Assembly: GCA_023457535.1 (NCBI GenBank)
Contig: JAEWLN010000109.1
Location: 1 to 12,197 of the forward strand
Source: Bacteroidota bacterium
GTDB lineage: Bacteria > Bacteroidota > Bacteroidia > Flavobacteriales > Flavobacteriaceae
DNA length: 12,197 nucleotides
Reading direction: 5' to 3'
Below are positions 6,310-12,197 of the stretch, piece after piece. Below the pieces are notes generated by a model that was given only the letters and a program-made list of their open reading frames with translations, was not told where the DNA came from and did no database searches. The translations under genes and the position numbers were made by a program. Each line of letters opens with the position of its first letter. Positions within the stretch are counted from its first letter, which is position 1.

Positions 6310-6894
6310 ATGGCAAAAAAAACAATAACAGAACCGCTCGAATTACCAGATATTTTCAAGTTGGTTGCGGAGAAAAAGTTGGCAAAACTCGGTTTTACGA
6401 GTTTGGACATCATGGGACCTAACCCTCTCGATATTATTCGAGCGCTGAATGAGGCAGGAGTGGTCGTTGAAATTGGAGGGAAAGCTCAAGGACGAGCGTT
6501 GGGTTCGGGACTGAACTCTGAGCAGATAGAGGATAAATACGACGAGATTGCTGCCGCAATTGCACACGCTGAGAGCGGAGATAGTGTGAGGTCAATCGCC
6601 GCTGACTTTAATGTTAGTCCTACAACCGTACAAAAGGTTCGTAATGCAATGAGGGAGAATGGAATTGTTCTCGAAGACGATGAATGGGAGAAAAATTTAA
6701 AGTATATCGAGAAACATCTCAACACAGTTGAAAAGATAATTGAAATGCCTTCAGGTTATGAAATTTCAACCGTGAGCATAGTTACGCTTCGCAAAGTGAA
6801 AGCAGCTATGCTGGCGTTGGGTTATAATTTATCTAGGCCCATGGATGAACAAAGTGATAAAGTGAAGGACACCTTCAGTTTATTTTTTCATTAA
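6310..6894 (+). CDS. HTH-domain protein of unknown function
   Basis: This 194-residue protein is not recognised. Residues 91-114 (DSVRSIAADFNVSPTTVQKVRNAM) form a clear helix-turn-helix of the resolvase/Hin or homeodomain-like kind, where a 'NVSPTTVQK' recognition helix is usual. The N-terminal 65 residues contain a helical segment (LPDIFKLVAEKKLAKLG) and a glycine-rich patch (GGKAQGRALGSG). The C-terminal part is helical (KNLKYIEKHLNTVEKII, LRKVKAAMLALGYNLSRP). No serine-recombinase catalytic domain is present, so it is more likely a regulator or accessory DNA-binding protein of the island. A longer frame opens at 6238 but adds a hydrophobic, low-quality stretch over the likely promoter. The ATG at 6310 is preferred. 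The gene ends at a hairpin shared with the convergent neighbour. Confidence 0.7.
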   Translation: MAKKTITEPLELPDIFKLVAEKKLAKLGFTSLDIMGPNPLDIIRALNEAGVVVEIGGKAQGRALGSGLNSEQIEDKYDEIAAAIAHAESGDSVRSIAADFNVSPTTVQKVRNAMRENGIVLEDDEWEKNLKYIEKHLNTVEKIIEMPSGYEISTVSIVTLRKVKAAMLALGYNLSRPMDEQSDKVKDTFSLFFH

Positions 6895-6923
6895 AAAATA
6901 AGAGCCTCATTAAGGCTCTTATT
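6893..6923. terminator. Bidirectional terminator between convergent genes
   Basis: AATAAGAGCC (6897-6906) and GGCTCTTATT (6914-6923) form a perfect 10-bp stem with a seven-base loop. The run of A at 6893-6898 gives a strong U tract for the minus-strand gene. On the plus side the tail ATTCTTTTC is weaker. It lies directly after the stop of the 6310 gene and 45 bases past the stop of the minus gene. Confidence 0.85.
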
Positions 6924-6968
6924 CTTTTCACTACTCAATTTCATAGGGTATGTTCTGATTTAAATATG

Positions 6969-7598
6969 TCAGGTGCCTTGGGTCCTTTTTCCATAAATCC
7001 GACTGTAAATAGCTCGATACTTTTCCATTAGCCTGCTATTAGCCTTTACCACGTAGTAGTAAGACTTGCTTAGATAATCATCATCGGGTGTGTCTTTTCC
7101 AAATTTCGCTTCCGCATTCCTACGAAGGTCTTCCTCACCCTGGGTCAGTTGTATCATGGCTTCGAAAGAATAATCCAATGTTTTGGGCTCGTCTTTTTCA
7201 AACATTCGAGTAAACTCATTCTCTTGTTTGGGAAAAACCCCTAAGGTTGGAGAGTCAGCTTCATCAGTTTCTGAAGTTAACGTCGCTCCTGCTTCCTCAA
7301 TTGTCTTGTTATCGGTGTGCGGAGCTGGCTGAGTCTTTTTAGGTCTACCTCCTTTCTTTCCGTTTTCAACGCTGCTTTGATAGCGAGCGATACTTCGTTC
7401 GAGCGTTGGCTCTATAAGTAACCATACTGCTTTGAGGTATGCTTTTGAAAAAGTTGGGGAGACTCCATCAAATCCGTAAGCCATAATGCCCATCATTATT
7501 TCAAATTGGTCTTTTGTTTCTAATTCTTTTATCGATTCGTAGTAAGACCGTAACACGACAACTCCATTGATGTCGCTACATAGATTGATTGTTTGCAT
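6969..7598 (-). CDS. DUF6291-type mobile-element protein
   Basis: This 209-residue protein resembles the DUF6291 group, found in phages and integrative elements where related N-terminal modules occur in replication-associated proteins. The recognisable part is residues 16-88: LRSYYESIKELETKDQFEIM, then a helix with MAYGFDG, then LIEPTLERSIARYQSS and the basic NGKKGGRPKK (79-88). That ending is characteristic of the group. After an acidic, low-complexity linker (about 89-135) comes a short helical C-terminal region rich in charged residues and Tyr (SKSYYYVVKANSRLMEKYRAIYSRIYGK). AGGA lies nine bases before the ATG at 7598. The leader upstream holds alternative hairpins (7628-7697). Molecular function is unknown. 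The assignment is from motif memory, not a search. Confidence 0.72.
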   Translation of the reverse strand: MQTINLCSDINGVVVLRSYYESIKELETKDQFEIMMGIMAYGFDGVSPTFSKAYLKAVWLLIEPTLERSIARYQSSVENGKKGGRPKKTQPAPHTDNKTIEEAGATLTSETDEADSPTLGVFPKQENEFTRMFEKDEPKTLDYSFEAMIQLTQGEEDLRRNAEAKFGKDTPDDDYLSKSYYYVVKANSRLMEKYRAIYSRIYGKRTQGT

Positions 7599-7626
7599 TT
7601 TATTTCCTTTTTAATGCACACGTTAT

Positions 7627-7697
7627 TGAGACCTTATTTTTTTGTCTCGGAAGGAATCCAAACGGGAATGACCCGCTCGGACCGAGAGGCCTTCTCG
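7627..7697 (-). promoter_or_regulatory. Leader of the DUF6291 gene with mutually exclusive hairpins
   Basis: Several arms can pair with more than one partner: GAGAC (7628-7632) with GTCTC (7644-7648); TCTCGG (7645-7650) with CCGAGA (7682-7687); CTCGG (7676-7680) with CCGAG (7682-7686); CGAGA (7683-7687) with TCTCG (7693-7697). The arms overlap, so the pairings exclude one another. They lie 30-100 bases upstream of the start codon of the minus-strand gene. A regulatory leader is inferred; the pairings are visible. Confidence 0.4.
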
Positions 7698-7821
7698 ACC
7701 ATTTTCACAACTAATAGACATTCTGAATGAAAAAGTCCAGCAAAACGATATATATTATTTTTTTATGATATTTTATTTTCTTATAGAAATAATCTATTAA
7801 CGTGTGCTAATTGGGTTATTC

Positions 7822-7834
7822 TGGGTTAAACCCA
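7822..7834. repeat. TGGGTTAAACCCA palindrome
   Basis: A perfect 13-bp inverted repeat with a single central base lies in an AT-rich tract. An extra GGGTT half site is at 7813-7817. It could be an operator or a binding site for an element-encoded DNA-binding protein; nothing else supports a role. Confidence 0.4.
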
Positions 7835-7940
7835 CTGTTAATCTTAAAAGAGATATGGATATGGATAAAGAAATAGAGAATGATAGAGAAAAGGTAATAG
7901 AAAAAGAATGTATTAAGTAATAATGAATTCAACGACTAAT

Positions 7941-8075
7941 CCGCGAAGCGGCTCGGCAATTCTAAATAATTTCATCCAATCGAGCGAAGCGAGTTTGCCC
8001 ATTTCCCACCTTCTTTTCATTCAACCGAGTGGGCGAAGCGATTTTAAAAACCACTAAATCCAACCGCCTTCGGCC
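7941..8075. repeat. GCGAAGCG repeat cluster with small hairpins
   Basis: GCGAAGCG occurs three times: 7943-7950, 7984-7991 and 8033-8040. The first copy extends to CCGCGAAGCGG, a tight 4-bp hairpin with a GAA loop. A UUCG-type hairpin GCCTTCGGC follows at 8066-8074. The G+C content is a local island in AT-rich DNA. On the minus strand the copies read as the phrases SPTRL and QTRFARLDE in an open frame without domains. This looks like an intergenic repeat, not a gene. Confidence 0.5.
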
Positions 8076-8590
8076 ACCCCTTCCAATTTCAAATATAGGA
8101 CCAAGAGGCATCCAAACTGCCCATCCCCCAATTGCGCTCACCCCCTTCCCAAACGTCCATGATAAGATTGGCGAGCTCGTGTGTTCACCATTCAAATTGA
8201 AACATTGTACCAACAAAAAAAATAAAGAATAAGATTGATACAGTCTTTTGATTAATATATTGTAGAAGGTTCTTACAGGGAATTTCCAAGTGGTATACAA
8301 GCGTACCCCATAAATGCATATATATATTTCAAATTTCGGTTCACAAACTCCATATCAAGAGCGCCTATGACACCCTATTAGCACGTATGACGAATTCACA
8401 AAACACTCATAGTCAGTAATTTATAATTTAAAAAAGGGCTGAAAGAGGCTGATTTTCAAATGGCCGTGCGAATTCTATCCCAATTCCACCCAACAATCCC
8501 TGTTCATGTACCCCGCCTCTCCCTCCCTCCCTGGTATCCGTCTCTACACTAATATCAAACCCTCGGAAAAATTTTTGGAAAATTTTCGGC

Positions 8591-8603
8591 TGTAATTTTT
8601 ACA
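8591..8603. promoter_or_regulatory. TGTAA-N3-TTACA inverted repeat, candidate operator
   Basis: TGTAATTTTTACA has 5-bp half sites around three bases. The same half sites recur at 8652-8656 and 8673-8677, spanning the promoter of the BREX operon. This suggests binding by a dimeric regulator, most simply the XRE protein encoded next. Confidence 0.5.
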
Positions 8604-8650
8604 AAACAATTGGCGATACGTTCATACCAAGACAAAAAATCGATTTAAAA

Positions 8651-8681
8651 TTGTAACGCAAATAAAAAACGATTACATTTA
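8651..8681 (+). promoter_or_regulatory. Promoter of the BREX operon with overlapping TGTAA/TTACA half sites
   Basis: TTG at 8651-8653, 20 nt, then TACATTTA at 8674-8681 matches the Bacteroidetes consensus with one mismatch in the last base. TGTAA (8652-8656) overlaps the -33 element and TTACA (8673-8677) overlaps the -7 element. A protein bound there would block the polymerase. The leader to the ATG at 8714 would be about 25 nt and shows no clear Shine-Dalgarno sequence. Confidence 0.6.
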
Positions 8682-8713
8682 CCCGAAGGAAAACTTTAAT
8701 TTTTTTTAAAGCT

Positions 8714-8893
8714 ATGCTGCTAAAAGAACTGTTTAAAAGTAAAGGTGTAAAACAAAAGTGGCTCGCTGCTAAACTAGGTGTTAGTGAGGTTACTGTGAGT
8801 AATTGGGTCAAAGAAAAGAGTAATCCAAGTACAAAGCATTTGGAAAAGCTCAGCGCAATTTTGAATATACCCCTTAAAGAATTGATTAGTTAA
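8714..8893 (+). CDS. Small Cro/C1-type (XRE) HTH regulator at the head of the BREX operon
   Basis: This 59-residue protein is a single XRE/Cro-type DNA-binding domain with nothing added. KGVKQKWLAAKLGVSEVTVSNWV (residues 10-32) is the helix-turn-helix. NPSTKHLEKLSAILNIPLKELI is the usual closing helices of the fold. It is the first gene of the operon: its stop is one base from the brxA start, so the two are almost certainly co-transcribed and coupled. A probable promoter with TGTAA/TTACA half sites lies just upstream, which fits autoregulation. No alternative upstream start exists in frame near the ATG. Known BREX regulators of the BrxR type are larger WYL-domain proteins, so this one is a different class. 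Regulator role is inferred from domain and position. Confidence 0.88.
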   Translation: MLLKELFKSKGVKQKWLAAKLGVSEVTVSNWVKEKSNPSTKHLEKLSAILNIPLKELIS

Positions 8894-8894
8894 A

Positions 8895-9497
8895 ATGGTA
8901 AGAACTGAGAAATATGATTTTTCCTTTACGGCGAGCTCATTAAGATTGAACCAAATGATATTTGTCGCTAAATCAATTGCTGAAAATAGGCAAATTGATT
9001 TTGTCAACGACTTAGGAGGTGGTAAATCGTCAACTGGAAAAAGAATGCTGTCTGAATTGAAAAAAAGAATTGCTTTTATGACGCCCAGCGAATTAGACCT
9101 TTTCCTAGCTGGAGATTTGGTTTCGCAAAAACAACTAGCATTTGTAACCGCATGCAAGTGCTATGGTTTCATCAAAGATTTTGCAATTGAAGTGCTGCGG
9201 GAAAAACTACTAGTTTTTGATTATAAAATTACCGATGGAGACTACATAACTTTTTTTCGTAGAAAATACGATTTACACGAAGAAATGGAATCGTTGACAG
9301 AATTGACGAAAAATAAAATAAGACAGGTTACTTTCAAAATACTTGAACAAAGTGGAATAATAGACAATGTAAAAAGTCGAATTATCCAACCGCAGATAAT
9401 AGATTTAGAACTGATGAAATCAATCGCGCAAGACAATCCATATTGGCTTAAAGTTTTATTGGTTTCAGATTTCGACATAGAACGAACCAAACGATAA
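8895..9497 (+). CDS. brxA: BREX protein BrxA (DUF1819)
   Basis: This 200-residue protein has the BrxA family's usual length. BrxA is a small DNA-binding protein with a NusB-like helical fold and a core member of type 1 BREX, which blocks phage DNA replication and methylates host DNA for self-recognition. Visible family features are the N-terminal FSFTASSLRLNQMIFVAKSI, the central RMLSELKKRIAFMTPSELDLFL, and FVTACKCYGFIKDFAIEVLREKLL, followed by helical segments ending with PYWLKVLLVSDFDIERTKR. The identification is strengthened by brxB and brxC directly downstream in the canonical order. It starts one base after the XRE gene and ends one base before brxB. Its exact biochemical role in BREX is still not settled. 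Confidence 0.92.
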   Translation: MVRTEKYDFSFTASSLRLNQMIFVAKSIAENRQIDFVNDLGGGKSSTGKRMLSELKKRIAFMTPSELDLFLAGDLVSQKQLAFVTACKCYGFIKDFAIEVLREKLLVFDYKITDGDYITFFRRKYDLHEEMESLTELTKNKIRQVTFKILEQSGIIDNVKSRIIQPQIIDLELMKSIAQDNPYWLKVLLVSDFDIERTKR

Positions 9498-9498
9498 C

Positions 9499-10083
9499 AT
9501 GGAGGACATAAATGCGAAGTTTTCACATCTCTACAAGATAATTTCATCCGATAAATTCCTGAAAAAGGAGGCTTTGGGCGGTGAAATTCCCTTTTTCATT
9601 TCTGCTTATGACGCGAGGCAAGAGTTGGAGGTGGTAAAACATACAAAACTTTTGAAGAGAAAGCTTGAGAATGATGGACTTTCCGTGTTGGAAATCAATT
9701 TGTATGATATCGCTTGTGAAATTCTAGAACAAAAGGGCGGTATGGAAAGGCTGTTCAAGGTCGAAACATCAAAGTCAAAAGAAAAATTCTTGCGAGCCCT
9801 TCAATCTACTTTGAACATCCATCAAATCTTGATGCCGAAAATTAAGGAGAAAATAGACGAAGCTAGGTCCAATGTCTATTTCTTGACTGGTATCGGAACG
9901 GTTTTTCCTTTTATTCGTTCTCACAACATTTTAAATAATTTACAGAGTATAGCTACAGACGCTCCGACGGTTACATTTTTTCCTGGGGAATATAATGGTC
10001 ATACATTAAATCTGTTCGGCTTACTAAAAGATGATAACTACTACAGAGCATTTAATATTGATTTAATAGAAGCTAAAGCATGA
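9499..10083 (+). CDS. brxB: BREX protein BrxB (DUF1788)
   Basis: This 194-residue protein matches the DUF1788/BrxB family in length and motifs. Early GGEIPFFISAYDARQE (residues 27-42) and VLEINLYDIACEIL (63-76) are followed by the strong block LTGIGTVFPFIRSHNILNNL (129-148). Then come FFPGEYNG (160-167) and LKDDNYYRAF (176-185), the family's most conserved ending. BrxB is needed for type 1 BREX defence and is thought to take part in the multi-subunit BREX complex; no catalytic activity is known. It sits one base after brxA and its stop overlaps the brxC start (ATGA). This points to coupled translation and fixed stoichiometry. Confidence 0.95.
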   Translation: MEDINAKFSHLYKIISSDKFLKKEALGGEIPFFISAYDARQELEVVKHTKLLKRKLENDGLSVLEINLYDIACEILEQKGGMERLFKVETSKSKEKFLRALQSTLNIHQILMPKIKEKIDEARSNVYFLTGIGTVFPFIRSHNILNNLQSIATDAPTVTFFPGEYNGHTLNLFGLLKDDNYYRAFNIDLIEAKA

Positions 10084-12197
10084 TAGTAAAAGATTTCTTC
10101 GAAAAAGATATAAATCGAAATATTGAGACGGTAATCAAAGCTGACGACCGCGATAACATTTCTACCGAAGTTGCAGAGTATGTAATTACCAATGAAATCT
10201 CAAAGAAAATTAGGGATTTATTCTACAACTACAACAATTATAATGGCGCAAATGGTGTCTGGATTTCTGGATTCTTTGGAAGTGGTAAGTCGCATTTGCT
10301 AAAAATCTTATCGTATGTGTTTGAAAACAAAACATTCGACGGATATAAAAGCGGAGAACTCTTTGCGGAAAAAATAGAGAATGATGAAATGCTGAAGGGC
10401 GATGTACTCACCGCTACGCGAACTCCTTCCGAATCCATCTTGTTCAATATCGACCAACAAGCTCAAATTACAAGTAAGGCTGATGAAAACGCCATTCTTT
10501 CCGTTTTTTATAAGGTTTTCTTTGACCACCTAGGATACTACGGGTTTCAACCGCATGTGGCTGAATTTGAAATGTGGCTCGACAAACAAGGAAAATATGA
10601 ATTGTTCAAAGGAAAATTCCACGGAAAATCCGCTTCCAATTGGGAAGATTGCAGAGTTGATTATTTTGACCCTCTGGTTACTGACACAGTAAGCCAAGTC
10701 CTTGGAGAAATTTTTGAAACAGACCCTTCGAAATACGAGCGCATATTGGATGAACTGGAAGACAGACAAAAACAATCTATAGAAGATTTTTGTAAGCGTG
10801 TCGACGAATACATCAAGATGAAACCGAAAGGATTTCGCCTAAATTTCTTTGTTGATGAGGTTGGACAGTATATCAGCGACAACACTAAGTTGATGCTGAA
10901 TCTTCAGACCATCGCGGAGACTTTGGCAACTACAACCAAAGGGAACTCATGGATTCTAGTGACATCACAGGAGGACATGGAAAAAGTCGTAGGCGACATG
11001 AGCAAAAGTCAACAAAACGATTTTTCAAGAATCCAAGCTCGGTTTAAAATAAAGGTTCCGCTTACATCTGCGAATGTCGATGAAGTAATTGAAAAGAGGC
11101 TGCTTAAAAAGAATTCAAGCGCGCAGCGTCATTTGGTTGATACGTTCAAAAAAGAGCATGCAAATTTAGATACCTTACTGAGTTTTTCAGATTCTGGAGT
11201 TCAGTTCAAAGGTTTCAAAGGCGAAAGTGATTTTGCTAACAAATTCCCTTTTGTAGCATACCAATTCGACCTATTCCAGCAATGTAGAAGAGCTTTGTCG
11301 ACCCATAATGCATTTCAAGGAAGACATGCCTCTGTAGGTGAAAGGAGTATGTTAGGTGTTTTCCAGCAAGTAATCCAAAACATCGAGGAAAGAAATGATA
11401 GTGCTCTGGTGAGCTTTGACCTTATGTTTGACGGCATCAGGAATGAACTCAGAGGAGAAATTCAAAGCTCCATTATCCTAGCGGAAAACAATTTAGACAA
11501 TCGATTTGCGGTAAAGGTTCTAAAAGCGCTCTTCCTCGTCAAGTATTTTGGAAACTTTAAAACAACCAAAAGAAACGTCTCTGTATTGATGATTGACAGC
11601 ATCGACATAGATTTAAAAAAACATGAAAACGAAATTGATGAAGCTCTGAACTTACTAGAAAATCAAAGTTATGTTCAGCGCAACGGCGATATTTATGAGT
11701 TTTTAACTGATGACGAAAAAGATGTTGAGCAAGAAATCAAAAACACCGACGTCGATGACCAATCAGTCACGCAACTTTTAAAAGAGATTCTGTTTGACGA
11801 AATCATCCGAGACAACAAAATAAAGTATCTCGAAAACAAGCAAGACTATGAATTCACCAGTAAAATCGACGGCTCAACCCTCGGTCGGGAAAAGGAACTT
11901 GAGATTGAAATTATAACGGAACTCTTTCATGACTACAACAATCCGTCTTTTATCCAATCGCAGACACTGGGAAGTTCAGGGATGAAAGTCGTGCTGCCTT
12001 CCGATGCCATATTCATGAAGGATTTAAAGATGTATTTAAAGACAGACAAATACAATAAACAAAATCAATCGACGACAAACCGAGCCGAAGTAAAGAGAAT
12101 TCTTCAAGAAAAAGGTATGCAAAATGCTGAAAGAAGAAGGAATTTGATTCTCATGGCAATTAAATCATTGGCGGCGGCGGCAGTTTATTCCAATGGA
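10080..12197 (+). CDS. brxC: BREX P-loop ATPase BrxC (3' end outside window)
   Basis: The frame runs from an ATG that overlaps the brxB stop to the right edge without a stop: 706 codons of a protein that is usually about 1,200 residues. BrxC is the large AAA-like ATPase of type 1 BREX and part of its defence complex. The Walker A motif GFFGSGKSH lies at residues 64-72. A Walker B-like strand with acidic pair, FFVDEVGQ, is at 256-263. TSQ at 295-297 in SWILVTSQEDME occupies the sensor position. RFKIKVPLTSANVDEVIEKR (321-340) is typical of BrxC, and the last visible part (RRRNLILMAIKSLAAAAVYSNG) also fits the family. The frame is intact as far as it can be seen. Codon choice is AT-rich like brxA and brxB. 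Confidence 0.94.
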   Translation, partial: MIVKDFFEKDINRNIETVIKADDRDNISTEVAEYVITNEISKKIRDLFYNYNNYNGANGVWISGFFGSGKSHLLKILSYVFENKTFDGYKSGELFAEKIENDEMLKGDVLTATRTPSESILFNIDQQAQITSKADENAILSVFYKVFFDHLGYYGFQPHVAEFEMWLDKQGKYELFKGKFHGKSASNWEDCRVDYFDPLVTDTVSQVLGEIFETDPSKYERILDELEDRQKQSIEDFCKRVDEYIKMKPKGFRLNFFVDEVGQYISDNTKLMLNLQTIAETLATTTKGNSWILVTSQEDMEKVVGDMSKSQQNDFSRIQARFKIKVPLTSANVDEVIEKRLLKKNSSAQRHLVDTFKKEHANLDTLLSFSDSGVQFKGFKGESDFANKFPFVAYQFDLFQQCRRALSTHNAFQGRHASVGERSMLGVFQQVIQNIEERNDSALVSFDLMFDGIRNELRGEIQSSIILAENNLDNRFAVKVLKALFLVKYFGNFKTTKRNVSVLMIDSIDIDLKKHENEIDEALNLLENQSYVQRNGDIYEFLTDDEKDVEQEIKNTDVDDQSVTQLLKEILFDEIIRDNKIKYLENKQDYEFTSKIDGSTLGREKELEIEIITELFHDYNNPSFIQSQTLGSSGMKVVLPSDAIFMKDLKMYLKTDKYNKQNQSTTNRAEVKRILQEKGMQNAERRRNLILMAIKSLAAAAVYSNG

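Larger units (their letters stand above)
7599..8713. other. 1.1-kb stretch without a convincing gene
   Basis: No frame here shows a recognisable domain, and the longest ones are compositionally odd. The stretch holds, in order: the leader of the DUF6291 gene with alternative hairpins (7628-7697); an AT-rich block (about 7740-7800); a 13-bp palindrome (7822-7834); a purine-rich tract (7850-7910); a GCGAAGCG repeat cluster (7941-8075); a C-rich plus-strand tract (8060-8160); a possible TGTA/TTACA site (8261-8277); a pyrimidine tract CTCCCTCCCTCCC (8517-8531); A/T tracts with mirrored GGAAAA and TTTTC (8565-8589); and the BREX operon promoter with TGTAA/TTACA sites (8591-8681). An unrecognised noncoding RNA cannot be excluded. 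Confidence 0.6.
4354..12197. mobile_element. tRNA-associated integrative island carrying BREX (left part; right end outside window)
   Basis: Everything after the tRNA looks acquired: an integrase and excisionase-like operon next to the tRNA 3' end, two proteins of mobile-element type, a long gene-poor stretch and a BREX defence operon. Base composition becomes AT-rich compared with the genes before the tRNA. No second copy of the tRNA 3' end is seen inside the window, so the right attachment site must lie beyond 12197 if the island is intact. No conjugation or capsid genes are seen in this part, so the element class (ICE, mobilisable element, prophage remnant, satellite) is open. Confidence 0.75.

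Noticed and set aside
7855..7920. Very short plus-strand frame starting MDMDKEIEND
   Set aside because: 21 codons of purine-rich, low-complexity sequence. It could be the debris of a gene but shows no evidence of being one.
8029..8232. 67-codon plus-strand open frame
   Set aside because: Proline-rich low-quality translation overlapping the same repeat tract on the other strand. No promoter or recognisable family.
7962..8300. 112-codon minus-strand open frame
   Set aside because: Composition is odd, it has no domain, and it runs through the GCGAAGCG repeats and hairpins. Its C-terminal phrases are translations of the repeat.
8517..8531. CTCCCTCCCTCCC tract as a G-quadruplex on the minus strand
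   Set aside because: Only three clean runs of three C are present, so a standard quadruplex is not supported.
1..12197. CRISPR arrays, insertion sequences or rRNA
   Set aside because: No regularly spaced repeat with unique spacers, no transposase frame and no rRNA-like stretch was seen.

Overview
This window looks like chromosome from a flavobacterium-like Bacteroidetes. It runs across a boundary between conserved chromosome and a genomic island inserted at a tRNA gene. The phylum call rests on the housekeeping genes (RecQ, Fmt, HU, YqgE/AlgH, a class IV aminotransferase and a START-like protein) and on several promoters of the Bacteroidetes type (TTG, about 19-20 nt, then TAnnTTTG). No species can be named from this.

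Conserved part, 1-4353. The 3' end of a recQ gene overlaps fmt by four bases. An HU gene follows, with a clear promoter and terminator, and two DnaA-box-like repeats lie upstream of it. Next come yqgE/algH and, tail to tail with it, a minus-strand aminotransferase gene and a START-like gene. A tRNA with anticodon CAU closes this part, with a near-perfect promoter and a hairpin terminator. These genes are visibly richer in G+C than what follows.

Island part, from about 4354 to the right edge. A tyrosine recombinase gene points toward the tRNA and forms a two-gene operon with a small excisionase-like protein. Repeats that could be recombinase arm sites lie between the integrase stop and the tRNA. 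Further in are an unassigned HTH protein gene (plus) and a DUF6291-type gene (minus), which converge on a shared terminator. About 1.1 kb without a convincing gene comes next; it holds inverted repeats, a GCGAAGCG repeat cluster and a regulated-looking promoter. The last 3.5 kb is the start of a type 1 BREX anti-phage operon: a 59-residue Cro/XRE-type regulator, then brxA, brxB and the first 706 codons of brxC. These genes are packed with gaps of 1 nt or overlaps of 4 nt. The expected pglX, pglZ and brxL would lie to the right, outside the window.

Reading: an integrative element used the tRNA gene as its attachment site and carries BREX as cargo. BREX is a known system. The less familiar aspects here are the tiny XRE regulator linked to brxA with TGTAA...TTACA operator candidates, the mutually exclusive hairpins upstream of the DUF6291 gene, the noncoding repeat cluster, and a nested terminator/promoter upstream of the aminotransferase gene.
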